Assembly: GCF_018531445.1 (NCBI RefSeq)
Contig: NZ_JAHDTH010000026.1
Coordinates: 1 to 36,277, forward strand
From: Pseudonocardia lacus
Lineage (GTDB): Bacteria; Actinomycetota; Actinomycetes; Mycobacteriales; Pseudonocardiaceae
Reading direction: 5' to 3'
DNA: 36,277 nt
Numbering within the stretch: the stretch's first letter is position 1; the number at the start of each line of letters is the position of its first letter. The notes beneath the pieces were generated by a model. That model did not search any database. It worked only from the letters and a program-made list of their open reading frames with translations, and was not told where the DNA came from. The translations under genes and the position numbers were made by a program. Positions 25,993 through 33,566 of the stretch are shown piece by piece.

Positions 25993-26723
25993 CTGTCAAG
26001 TCTACGAGCCGCCGTCCAGGCACTTCCGGCGGCTCCGGCCGCGACGCCGTCCAGCACGCAGCCCAGCCCGAACGCGAAGCGCTCCTCGGCGGGGGGCTCG
26101 TCGGCCTCGACGACCCGGCGCGCGAAGTGCGGGAACTCGCCGCTCTCGACCACCCCGCGGATGTAGGGCCCGAGGCTGCGCTGCCACTGCTCCTGGGTGA
26201 GCCCGGTGCGCAGGTGGGCCAGCCGCTCGGCGATCTCGGCGGCCACCGCGCCGCGCACATAGGCCAGCACCGTGCCGACCACCTGGGAGGCGAGCGTGAT
26301 GTCGGGAGTGAGCGCGGTCGCGGCGGCCAGCGCGGCCTCCGAGCGGCGCAGCACGTTCGGCCCGAACGTGGGTCGCCCGGTCAGCTCGGCCGACAGCCAG
26401 GGGTGGCGCAGCAGGGTGTCGCGCTGCGACCGGGCGAAGGTCGTGAGGTCGCGCCGCCAGTCGCCGGAGGGCTCCGGGAGCTCGTCGGCCCAGACCGCGT
26501 CGACCATCAGCTCCACGAGCTCGTCGCGGTTGCGCACGTAGCGGTAGAGCGATGCGGTCCCCGAGCCGAGGTCGGCCGCGACCCGGCGCATCGAGACCGC
26601 CGACATCCCCTCGGCGTCGGCGATGGCGATCGAGCGTTCCACGATCCGCTCCACGCTCGGCGCCTGCCGGCGCGGCGCCGGCCGGGGCCGGGCCCACACC
26701 GGGCCGTCGTTCGCGTCCGCCAT
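25989..26723 (-). CDS. TetR family regulator, divergent from the FAD monooxygenase
   Basis: A 244-residue TetR protein of the group with '[48 protein letters not shown]' style HTH (residues 25-75), which is usual in regulators of tetracycline-type or FMO-linked modules. The C-terminal half (TetR_C_1-like) holds [20 protein letters not shown] and [16 protein letters not shown]. The ATG at 26723 is chosen; longer upstream frames run into the monooxygenase. Two copies of GGATAC-N3-GTATCC lie between the divergent genes and are the likely operators. The stop overlaps the valS start by 4 nt (GTGA), an unusual link between a ligand-responsive repressor and an essential synthetase. Confidence 0.92.
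   Translation of the reverse strand: MADANDGPVWARPRPAPRRQAPSVERIVERSIAIADAEGMSAVSMRRVAADLGSGTASLYRYVRNRDELVELMVDAVWADELPEPSGDWRRDLTTFARSQRDTLLRHPWLSAELTGRPTFGPNVLRRSEAALAAATALTPDITLASQVVGTVLAYVRGAVAAEIAERLAHLRTGLTQEQWQRSLGPYIRGVVESGEFPHFARRVVEADEPPAEERFAFGLGCVLDGVAAGAAGSAWTAARRLDR
25999..26004 (-). promoter_or_regulatory. Leaderless -10 box for valS, inside the TetR gene
   Basis: TAGACT on the minus strand ends 6 nt before the valS GTG, and no ribosome-binding site is present. It falls within the last codons of the TetR gene. No good -35 was seen. Confidence 0.5.
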
Positions 26724-26742
26724 GGCTGCACATCTTGCCGTG

Positions 26743-26798
26743 TTGCCCGCTCCGGAGCGTTGTGGATACGCTGTATCCGTTCTGGATACGGCGTAGCC
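26743..26798 (+). promoter_or_regulatory. Promoter and two tandem TetR operators before the monooxygenase
   Basis: Operator 1, GGATAC-GCT-GTATCC, is perfect (26764-26778). Operator 2, GGATAC-GGC-GTAGCC, has one mismatch (26784-26798). Their starts are exactly 20 bp apart, about two helical turns. A promoter TTGCCC (26743-26748), 18-bp spacer, TACGCT (26767-26772) has its -10 inside operator 1, so binding would block it. Confidence 0.75.
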
Positions 26799-26800
26799 AT

Positions 26801-26806
26801 AAGGAG
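26801..26806 (+). promoter_or_regulatory. Ribosome-binding site deciding the monooxygenase start
   Basis: AAGGAG lies 5 nt before ATG 26812 but only 2 nt before the adjacent in-frame GTG 26809, so the ATG is preferred. Confidence 0.65.
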
Positions 26807-26811
26807 TCGTG

Positions 26812-28401
26812 ATGTGGCCCGAGCACGTTCCCGTCCTGGTCGCCGGTGGTGGCACCGTGGGCTTGTCCGCGGCGCTGTTCCTGGCCCACCACGGCGTCGA
26901 CACCCTGGTCGTGGAACGCCAGGCGGGCCCCTCGCCGCACCCGCGCGCCACCGGGGTCGGGGCGCGGACGGTCGAGTTCTTCCGCGAGGTGGGGATCGAG
27001 GCGCAGGTCGACGCCGCCGCCGCCGACATGTCCACCGGCATGCTCGGCAAGGTGTCCGGGGCGACACTGGCCACCGCCGACCTGCGCGGCGCCACCGCCC
27101 CGCCGCCGTTCGAGAACCCGATGATCGGCGTCAGCCCGTGCTCCCTGCGCGGCACGTGCCCGCAGCACCGGCTGGACACCGTCCTGCTGGCCGAGGCCAC
27201 CCGGCGGGGCGCCGACGTGCGCTACTCGACCCGACTCACGGGCTTCTCGCAGGACGCCGACGGCGTCACCGCGACGCTGGAGACGCCCGACGGGCCGCAC
27301 GTCGTCCGAGCCGACTACCTGGTCGGCGCCGACGGCGGCCGCAGCACCGTGCGCGGCGCCCTCGGCATCGGCACCACCGGCCCCGGCGAGCTGGGCCGGA
27401 CGATGACCAACATCCTCTTCCGCGCCGACCTCACCCCGATCACCCGGGGCGTGCGGTTCGTCAGCTGCAACACCAGCGCGCCCGGCGCCCGCGGGATGCT
27501 GGTGACCATCGACGGCGCGACGGAGTGGTGCTTCCACACCGAGGACGACCCGACCGACGCCGCGGCACTGGTCCGGGCCGCCGTCGGCGCGCCCGACCTC
27601 GACGTCGAGGTGGTGAGCGCCCTGCCCTGGCGGGTCACCGTCCGCCTCGCCGACCGCTTCGCCGACGGCCGGGTGCTGCTGGTGGGCGACGCCGCGCACA
27701 CCACCGCGGCGATCGGCGCCTTCGGGCTGAACACCGGCGTCGCCGACGCCCACAACCTGGCCTGGAAGCTGGCCGCGGTGCTCGCCGGGCGGGCCGGCCC
27801 CGGGCTGCTCGCCAGCTACGACGCCGAGCGGCGCCCGGTGGCGGCGATGGCCCTCGACCAGGCCGTGCGGCGGCTGCCCGACCCGCGGCTGCACTGGGGC
27901 AGCGGCCCGGAGGTCGAGGCGATGCGCCGGGAGGCCGGGATCATCGCGGCGCCGATCGTGCACCTGGGGTACCGGTACGACTCCGCCGCGGTCGTCGGCC
28001 CCTCCCCCGAGCTGCCCTCGACGACGGACGTGGCGCTCGTCCTCGACGGGACGCCCGGCTCCCGGGTCCCGCACGTCCCGCTCGGGGACGGCGGGTCGAC
28101 GCTGGACCTGGTCGGCAGCCGGTTCGCCGTGCTCGCCGGGCCCGAGGGCACGCCGTGGAGCGCGGCGGCCGAAGCGGCCGGCCAGCGGCTCGGCCTCGAC
28201 CTCGTCGCGCACCGCGTCCGGGACCCCGACGGCCGGTGGCCGGCCGCGGCCGGCATCGCGCCCGACGGCGCGCTGCTGGTCCGCCCCGACGGCGTCGTCG
28301 CGTGGCGAGCGGCAACCCCACCCCCCGACCCCGCCACCGCGCTCACCGCGGCCCTGGCCCAGGTCCTGGCCCGCCCCGCGGAGCTGTCAGCTCGGCAGTA
28401 G
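26812..28401 (+). CDS. FAD-dependent aromatic monooxygenase (class A hydroxylase)
   Basis: A 529-residue class A flavoprotein hydroxylase (PF01494 type). The FAD/NAD(P)H motifs are VLVAGGGTVGLSAALFLAHH (GxGxxG at residues 12-17), the DG motif YLVGADGGRSTVRGALGI, and GDAAHTTAAIGAFGLNTGV with DAHNLAWKLA (GD motif). The C-terminal thioredoxin-like domain (about 400-529) is present, as in aklavinone-hydroxylase/RdmE and phenol hydroxylase relatives. Likely substrates are polyketide aromatics, phenols or antibiotics; sequence alone cannot choose. It is controlled by the divergent TetR. Its last 15 bp overlap the convergent papain-like gene. Confidence 0.92.
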   Translation: MWPEHVPVLVAGGGTVGLSAALFLAHHGVDTLVVERQAGPSPHPRATGVGARTVEFFREVGIEAQVDAAAADMSTGMLGKVSGATLATADLRGATAPPPFENPMIGVSPCSLRGTCPQHRLDTVLLAEATRRGADVRYSTRLTGFSQDADGVTATLETPDGPHVVRADYLVGADGGRSTVRGALGIGTTGPGELGRTMTNILFRADLTPITRGVRFVSCNTSAPGARGMLVTIDGATEWCFHTEDDPTDAAALVRAAVGAPDLDVEVVSALPWRVTVRLADRFADGRVLLVGDAAHTTAAIGAFGLNTGVADAHNLAWKLAAVLAGRAGPGLLASYDAERRPVAAMALDQAVRRLPDPRLHWGSGPEVEAMRREAGIIAAPIVHLGYRYDSAAVVGPSPELPSTTDVALVLDGTPGSRVPHVPLGDGGSTLDLVGSRFAVLAGPEGTPWSAAAEAAGQRLGLDLVAHRVRDPDGRWPAAAGIAPDGALLVRPDGVVAWRAATPPPDPATALTAALAQVLARPAELSARQ

Positions 28402-29100
28402 GAGCGCGTGGAGGTGGTCGAAGCCGAGGAGCGGGCGCAGGGCGCGCCGGCCGATCAACGCCGGGTCGACGGCGCGCACCTGACCGCTGGTCGGCTCGTA
28501 GACCCGCCAGGCGCCGTCGTCCTGGCGGCTCAGCGCCATGCAGTAGTGCCGCGGGACGAACGCCCCGACCAGCAGCGGCACCGGCCTCCCGGTCGACAGC
28601 GCCGCCTCCACCTCGGCGACGGCCGCGGCGACGTCCGCGGCGGAGGCGTCGTCGACCAGCCGCACCCGGTACGGCCCGGCGGCGGGGGCGTGTTCGCGCA
28701 GCCAGCGGGTCATCCCCCACGGCGAGGTGCCCAGCGCCTGCGGCCAGAGCTTCGTGGACTCGGCGTGCACCTGCTTCTGGCGGGCGTCCCAGCGGGCGCC
28801 GAACCCGGCCGCGACGCCGGCCCCGGCGCCCGCGGCGACCGCGCCGGACTCCCCTTCGAGGTGGGCCACCTCGGCCGGGTCGGCCCACGCCGACAGCGCC
28901 ACCAGCACGGCGCTGCCGCAGGTCGTGCCGTCCACCTGGTCGAGCTTGGCGCCGCCGCGGCGCTGCTCGCCGATGCGGTCGGTCAGCAGCGGGCGCCTGC
29001 CGCCGGTGAGCGGGCTGACCGCCGCGACCGCGCCCGGCGCGCCCCGCCCGCGCGAGACCAGGACCTGGACCGCGCGAGCGAGCCCGCACACCGTTCGCAT
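28387..29100 (-). CDS. Papain-like cysteine peptidase-fold hypothetical protein
   Basis: Not a family I can name. The 237-residue product has a Gln-x5-Cys arrangement, Gln55 and Cys61 in LDQVDGTTCGSAVLVAL, where a helix follows the cysteine as in papain-like and C39 peptidases. Further on is PRHYCMALSRQDDGAWRVYEP with His185 and an acidic residue (Glu202). That is the order Cys-His-Asp/Glu/Asn expected for the fold. A Gly/Ala-rich loop (85-103) lies between. There is no obvious signal peptide. The ATG at 29100 is taken; the upstream extension runs into the hairpin at 29167-29221. It may be a peptidase, a deamidase/transglutaminase-like enzyme, or an inactive member. Confidence 0.65.
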   Translation of the reverse strand: MRTVCGLARAVQVLVSRGRGAPGAVAAVSPLTGGRRPLLTDRIGEQRRGGAKLDQVDGTTCGSAVLVALSAWADPAEVAHLEGESGAVAAGAGAGVAAGFGARWDARQKQVHAESTKLWPQALGTSPWGMTRWLREHAPAAGPYRVRLVDDASAADVAAAVAEVEAALSTGRPVPLLVGAFVPRHYCMALSRQDDGAWRVYEPTSGQVRAVDPALIGRRALRPLLGFDHLHALLLPS

Positions 29101-29166
29101 GCCCCGATCCTCCCCCTCCGCGCGGCGGCGCGCACTCCGCTCGACGGGCGCCCCCTGCTCCCCCGA

Positions 29167-29221
29167 GTTCAGGAAAGCCACGATGCTGCCCCCTGCGGGC
29201 AGCATCGTGGCTTTCCTGAAC
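29167..29221 (-). terminator. Perfect 25-bp-arm hairpin after the PhoD-like gene
   Basis: Left arm 29167-29191, 5-nt loop CCTGC, right arm 29197-29221, fully complementary (outer part GTTCAGGAAAGCCACGATGC). It starts 2 nt after the stop codon of the minus-strand phosphatase gene and so is placed as its terminator. It also lies 67 nt upstream of the next gene. Its arms are unrelated to the 20737 hairpin, but the architecture (long perfect arms, 5-nt loop, placed just after a stop) is the same. Confidence 0.75.
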
Positions 29222-29223
29222 CC

Positions 29224-30750
29224 TCACCGGGCGGGGGTGAGCGCGGTGGACCAGAGCGCGGAGCCGTACTGATCGCGCAGCGTCACCCGCAGCTCCTCCC
29301 CGCCGGGGCTCACCTCGACCTCGCCGAAGTGCTGGAAGCCGTCCAGCGGGGAGCTCGACGGGTCGGCGGGCGCGTGCACGAACACCTGCTCCGGGCCGAA
29401 TGTCGGGTCGAGCGCGGCCGGGGTGAACGCCCCGGCGTTCAACGGGCCGGAGACGAACTCCCAGAACGGGTCGAACCCGGTGAACGCGGCCCGCTCGGGC
29501 GAGTAGTGGTGCGCCGAGGTGTAGTGCACGTCCGCGGCGAGCCACACGACGTTGCGCACGCGCCGGTCGCGCAGCGCGCCCAGCACCTGCGCCATCTCGG
29601 TCTCCCGCCCCAGGGGTGCGCCGGCCGCGCCGTTGGAGACCGAGTCCCAGCCGACGTCGGTGCCGCCGACCACCCGTCCGATGGGCAGGTCGGCGGCGAC
29701 GACCTTCCAGGTGGCCCGGGACGCCGCCAGCCCGTCGACCAGCCAGCGGGCCTGCCGCTGCCCCAGCAGCGCCCCTGACCGACCGACGTTGGGGCCGTTG
29801 GGGTCGCGGTGGCTGCGCATGTCGAGCACGAAGACCTCGACGTGCGGCCCGTACGGGAGGCTGCGGAAGACCCGCCCGTCCACGGCCCGGCGCCGGTCGA
29901 GCGGCACCCACTCGTGGAACGCCCGGTAGGCGCGCGCGGCCAGGACGTCGGTGCGGCGCTCGGTGTAGCGGTCGTCGTCCAGGACGCCGCCGGGGTACCA
30001 GTTGTCGTGCACCTCGTGGTCGTCCCACTGGTTGAGCTGGGCGACGGCGGCGGTGAAAGCGCGCAGGTGCTCGTCGGTGCGGTTGTAGGCGAAGGCGCCG
30101 CGGTACTCGGCCAGCGTCTCGGCCGGCTTGGTCTTGGCCTCGGTGACGACGTTGCGCCAGGTGCGGCCGTCGGGCAGCACCACGGTCTCCTCCAGGGTTC
30201 CGTCGGCGTAGACGGTGTCGCCGCTGCAGAGGAAGAAGTCGGGCTCGCGGGCTGCCATGGCGGCGAACACGCGCATGCCGCCGATGTCGGGGTTGATCCC
30301 GAAGCCCTGCCCGACGATGTCGCCCGACCAGAGGAACCGGACGGGCCCGTCGGGCCCGGGCGGGAGCCGGAACGAGCCGGTGACCGGGGTGCTGGTCGTG
30401 CGCAGGTCGAGGTCCTCGGCGCTGACCCGGTAGTGCGCGGTGCGCCCGAGGGCGGGCACGCGCAGCCGGCCGGTGAAGTCGGTGTCGGGGCTGAGGACGG
30501 GGCCGGTCAGCCGCAGTGCCTCGCGGAAGTCGGGCCGGTCCGAGACCTCCACGACCATCCGTGACGGTCGGTCGGCCCGCGCCCACACCAGCCCGGACCC
30601 GGCCAGCACGTCGCCGGACTGCACGCCGTGGGTGAGCACCGGGCGGTCGCTGCGCAGCAGCGGGGTCGCCGCCGGCGAGGCCAGCGCGGCCAGGCCGCTC
30701 ACGGCGGCGACGCGCAGCAGCGTGCGGCGCGGGACGCGGGCGGACGGCAC
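29224..30750 (-). CDS. Alkaline phosphatase D (PhoD) family protein, Tat-exported
   Basis: A 508-residue metallophosphatase, probably a secreted phosphodiesterase/alkaline phosphatase. The N-terminus carries a twin-arginine signal (PRRTLLRVAAVSGLAALASP). A PhoD N-terminal domain (residues 38-130, THGVQSGDVLAGSGLVWARA) precedes the metal-binding core: FLWSGDIVGQG, FFLCSGDTVYADGT, LNQWDDHEVHDNWYPGG and VVWLAADVHYTSAHHY. Length fits the family. It starts at GTG 30750, with GGAG some 14 nt upstream. It stands 53 nt downstream of an MFS gene and ends at a strong hairpin. No pho box was identified. Confidence 0.93.
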   Translation of the reverse strand: MPSARVPRRTLLRVAAVSGLAALASPAATPLLRSDRPVLTHGVQSGDVLAGSGLVWARADRPSRMVVEVSDRPDFREALRLTGPVLSPDTDFTGRLRVPALGRTAHYRVSAEDLDLRTTSTPVTGSFRLPPGPDGPVRFLWSGDIVGQGFGINPDIGGMRVFAAMAAREPDFFLCSGDTVYADGTLEETVVLPDGRTWRNVVTEAKTKPAETLAEYRGAFAYNRTDEHLRAFTAAVAQLNQWDDHEVHDNWYPGGVLDDDRYTERRTDVLAARAYRAFHEWVPLDRRRAVDGRVFRSLPYGPHVEVFVLDMRSHRDPNGPNVGRSGALLGQRQARWLVDGLAASRATWKVVAADLPIGRVVGGTDVGWDSVSNGAAGAPLGRETEMAQVLGALRDRRVRNVVWLAADVHYTSAHHYSPERAAFTGFDPFWEFVSGPLNAGAFTPAALDPTFGPEQVFVHAPADPSSSPLDGFQHFGEVEVSPGGEELRVTLRDQYGSALWSTALTPAR

Positions 30751-30803
30751 CCCCCAGGTCTACTCCGGGAGGCGGCGCGGGGCGCGGTGGTCGTCGCAGG
30801 ACG

Positions 30804-32024
30804 TCACGGCGTCCGGACGGCGGTCGCGCCCGGTCGCGCCCGGCGGTCGTCGCGGGCGTCCAGGGACCAGGACGTGAACCCGGCCGCGATGGCGCCCACG
30901 GCCAGCACGACCCCCACCCAGGCCGTGGCGGCGTAACCCCAGCCCGTGCTGATCACCAGGCCGCCCAGTGCGGGCCCGATGGTGTTGCCGACGTTGAACG
31001 CCGAGGTCGTGATCGCGCTGGCCAGCGTGGGCGCGGCCCCGGCCAGCTCGTACACCCGGGCGTTCAGCGGGGCGGCCACCAGGAACGACACCACCCCGAG
31101 CAGCACCACCAGCACCACGGCGGGGACCGGCCACGCGGCCAGCACCCCGATCAGCCCGATCACCACGGTCATCGCGGCCAGCGACCCGAACAGCACGCTC
31201 CAGGGGTGCGCGTCGGCGAGCCTGCCGCCGACGGTGATGCCGACGAAGCAGCCGATGCCGTTGCCCAGCAGCACCAGCGGCACCCACCGCGCCTCGACGC
31301 CCGCGACGTCGGTGAGCAGCGGGGCGACGTAGCTGAAGACCCCGATCGTGGCCGCCGCGTGCAGCGCGATGGTGCCCAGCGCGAGCCAGAGCCTGCCCTG
31401 CCGGAACACCGCGAACTCGGCGGCCAGGCCGCTGGACGGGGCGCCGGAGGTGCCCTCGCGCACCATCACCAGCACGCCGGCGAGCCCGATCGCGGCGACC
31501 GCGCCGACCGCCCAGAACGCCGCCCGCCACCCCCACAGCTGGCCGATGAACGTGCCGACCGGGACCCCGACGATGTTGGCCAGGGTGAGCCCGGCCAGCA
31601 GCACCGACAGCGCGCGGGCGCGGTCCTGCGGGCCCACCACCGACACCGTGACCACCGCGGAGACCACCCAGAACGTGGCGGTGGCCACCGCGGTGACGAC
31701 CCGGGCCACCAGCAGCAGCGCGTAGTCGTCGGCGAGGGCGGCGAGGAAGCTGCCCGCGGCGAACGCGACCAGCGCGGCGATCATGGTGATCCGCCGGGGC
31801 AGGCGCAGCGTCAGCACCGCCATCACCGGCGCCCCGACGATCATGCCGATGGCGAAGGCGGAGATCAGGTAGCCGGCCTGCGGGATGCTGACCCGCAGGT
31901 CGGCCGCGATCTCGGGGAGCAGGCCGATGATGATGAACTCGCTGGTGCCGATGGCGAAGATGCTCAGCGCCAGCACCGGCACCACCGCCGGGACGCGGGC
32001 GCGCCGCCGTTCCCCCTCGACCAT
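30804..32024 (-). CDS. MFS transporter, DHA1 family (12 TM)
   Basis: A 406-residue exporter of the DHA1 type. TM1 reads LSIFAIGTSEFIIIGLLPEIAADL, the signature of the AraJ/PbuE/chloramphenicol-resistance subgroup. It is followed by YLISAFAIGMIVGAPVMAVLT and, in TM5, GVPVGTFIGQLWGWRAAFW. About 12 hydrophobic segments can be counted. The ATG at 32024 follows GAGGGGGG, so the in-frame upstream extension is not used. Possible cargoes include purine analogues, sugars or chloramphenicol-like drugs. It lies 62 nt downstream of the cupin gene and may be co-transcribed with it. Confidence 0.92.
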   Translation of the reverse strand: MVEGERRRARVPAVVPVLALSIFAIGTSEFIIIGLLPEIAADLRVSIPQAGYLISAFAIGMIVGAPVMAVLTLRLPRRITMIAALVAFAAGSFLAALADDYALLLVARVVTAVATATFWVVSAVVTVSVVGPQDRARALSVLLAGLTLANIVGVPVGTFIGQLWGWRAAFWAVGAVAAIGLAGVLVMVREGTSGAPSSGLAAEFAVFRQGRLWLALGTIALHAAATIGVFSYVAPLLTDVAGVEARWVPLVLLGNGIGCFVGITVGGRLADAHPWSVLFGSLAAMTVVIGLIGVLAAWPVPAVVLVVLLGVVSFLVAAPLNARVYELAGAAPTLASAITTSAFNVGNTIGPALGGLVISTGWGYAATAWVGVVLAVGAIAAGFTSWSLDARDDRRARPGATAVRTP

Positions 32025-32086
32025 CAGGTCCCCCCTCGTCCGCCGACCATCGGCAACGCTACGAACCCGCGGCCGGCGGGGCACTC

Positions 32087-32578
32087 TCAATTCCCGTCGG
32101 CTCCGTCACGCCCGGCCCAGGCCGCGCTGTCGACGTAGTGGTTGTCGAAGCGCTCCTGCGACGCCCCGACCTCCGCCCAGTCGCCGCGGCCGCGGTGGAC
32201 CCGGTCGAGCAGCCGGTAGTACTCGGCCCGCTCCCGGGCCGGGGCCAGCACGAACAGCACCTCGGCGTCGTGGCCGGGGGCCGCTTCGAAGGCGTGCGCC
32301 ACGTCCGGCGGGACGACCAGCAGGTCGCCGGCGCGCAGCACGGTGACGTCGCCGCCGACGAGGACGCGCAGGGCGCCGTCGAGCACCAGGAACAGCTCGG
32401 TGGCCTCGTGGTGGGTGTGCGGCGGGGCGCCGGCGGCGCCGTCGCGGAAGGTGGAGCGGTGCGCGGAGAGCGCGCCGCCGGTGTCGGGGGCGTCGGCGAG
32501 CAGGGTGATCGTTCCGCCCGGGTCGCCGTCGAGGACCTCGGCGTCGCCCGCGCGGACCAGGTGCGTCGTGTTCGTCAT
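32087..32578 (-). CDS. Cupin domain protein
   Basis: A 163-residue single-domain cupin. Motif 1 is PPHTHHEATELFLVLDGALR, with His54, His56/57 and Glu61 as probable metal ligands. Motif 2 is VVPPDVAHAFEA, with His95. The C-terminal tail (ERAEYYRLLDRVHRGRGDW) is helical. It may be a dioxygenase, an isomerase or a sugar-/metabolite-binding protein; the reaction is unknown. The ATG at 32578 is chosen (MTNTTHLVRAGDAEVL). It is divergent from a LysR gene, with a palindromic site between them, so it is the likely LysR target, possibly together with the downstream MFS exporter. Confidence 0.88.
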   Translation of the reverse strand: MTNTTHLVRAGDAEVLDGDPGGTITLLADAPDTGGALSAHRSTFRDGAAGAPPHTHHEATELFLVLDGALRVLVGGDVTVLRAGDLLVVPPDVAHAFEAAPGHDAEVLFVLAPARERAEYYRLLDRVHRGRGDWAEVGASQERFDNHYVDSAAWAGRDGADGN

Positions 32579-32632
32579 GGGTACGACGATCGTCCGGTCG
32601 GGCCGCCCGATCACCGCCCGATCCCGACCGGA

Positions 32633-32654
32633 TCGATAACCTCCGTGTTATCGA
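32633..32654. promoter_or_regulatory. Palindromic operator between cupin and LysR genes
   Basis: TCGATAAC-N6-GTTATCGA, a perfect inverted repeat with 8-bp arms. It includes the T-N11-A form expected of LysR sites. It abuts the LysR ribosome-binding site (GGAGG, 32656-32660) and lies 55 bp upstream of the cupin ATG. Binding there would autoregulate lysR and control the cupin gene. Confidence 0.7.
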
Positions 32655-32666
32655 CGGAGGTGGCGC

Positions 32667-33566
32667 GTGGAGCGGCGGGACATCGAGGTCTTCCTGGCCC
32701 TGGCCGAGGAGCTGCACTTCGGGCGCACGGCCGAGCGGCTGCACGTCTCGCAGGCCCGGGTGAGCCAGACGATCGCCGCGCTGGAGCGCCGGTTCGGCGC
32801 GGCGCTGTTCGCCCGCAGCAGCCGTCGGGTGGCGCTCACGCCACTGGGCGCCCGGCTGCGCGACGACCTCGCCCCCGCGTTCGCCCGGATCGAGGAGGCG
32901 GTGGCCCGTGCCGTCGCCACCGGCCGCGGGCTCGACGGCGAGCTGCCGGTCGCGTTCGAGGCGCCCGGCGTGGCCGACCTGGTCCGTCCGCTGCTCGACG
33001 CCTACCGCGCGCCGGACCGGTCGGTGGCGGTGCGCGAGGCCGACTTCACCGACGTCTTCGCCTCGCTGCGGGCCGGCGAGGTCGACGCGCTGGTCACGCT
33101 GCTGCCGGTCGACGAGCCCGACCTCGTGGTGGGCCCGGTGGTGCTCGTCGAGCCGGTGGTCCTGGCCGTGGCCGCCGGGCACCCGTTCGCCCGCCGCGGC
33201 GGTCCCGATGCCCACGTCACCCTCGACGACCTGGCCCGCGACACCGTGCTGCGCGCCGCCCGCCCCGCCCCCGCCTACTGGCGCGAACCACCGGCCCCGT
33301 GGACCACCGCGAGCGGCGCCCCCATCACCCGCGGCCCGACCTTCCGCACGTTCCAGGAGCTGCTGGCCGCCGTCGCCGCCGGCACCGGCATCTGCCCCCT
33401 GGCCGCGCACGCCGCCGACTACTTCTCCCGCCCCACCGTGCGGTTCGTGCCGTTCCGCGGCGCGCCGCCGGTCTCCTGGGCGCTGGTCTGGCGGGCCGGC
33501 GGCGCGACGGCCCGGGTCAGGGCGCTGTCGACGACGGCGGCGGGGCTGGCAGCAGCGCCCGGATGA
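32667..33566 (+). CDS. LysR family transcriptional regulator
   Basis: A 299-residue LTTR. The N-terminal winged HTH (residues 3-62: RDIEVFLALAEELHFGRTAE, RLHVSQARVSQTIAALERRFG, LTPLGARL) is canonical. The effector-binding domain follows (about 90-285), with the family-typical ELPVAFEAPGVADLVRPLLD and the second-lobe segment VAAGTGICPLAAHAADYF. The GTG at 32667 lies 6 nt after GGAGG. It is divergent from the cupin gene. Its last 50 bp overlap, tail to tail, with the QsdR-like TetR gene. Confidence 0.94.
   Translation: MERRDIEVFLALAEELHFGRTAERLHVSQARVSQTIAALERRFGAALFARSSRRVALTPLGARLRDDLAPAFARIEEAVARAVATGRGLDGELPVAFEAPGVADLVRPLLDAYRAPDRSVAVREADFTDVFASLRAGEVDALVTLLPVDEPDLVVGPVVLVEPVVLAVAAGHPFARRGGPDAHVTLDDLARDTVLRAARPAPAYWREPPAPWTTASGAPITRGPTFRTFQELLAAVAAGTGICPLAAHAADYFSRPTVRFVPFRGAPPVSWALVWRAGGATARVRALSTTAAGLAAAPG

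Noticed and set aside
23140-26166. Plus-strand open frame of 1008 codons opposite valS
   Set aside because: Antisense shadow of valS and the end of folC, with repetitive Val/Asp/Arg-rich sequence and no domain.
26127-29009. Plus-strand open frame of 960 codons
   Set aside because: Out-of-frame reading through TetR, the FAD monooxygenase and the papain-like gene; Arg/Pro-rich and without motifs.
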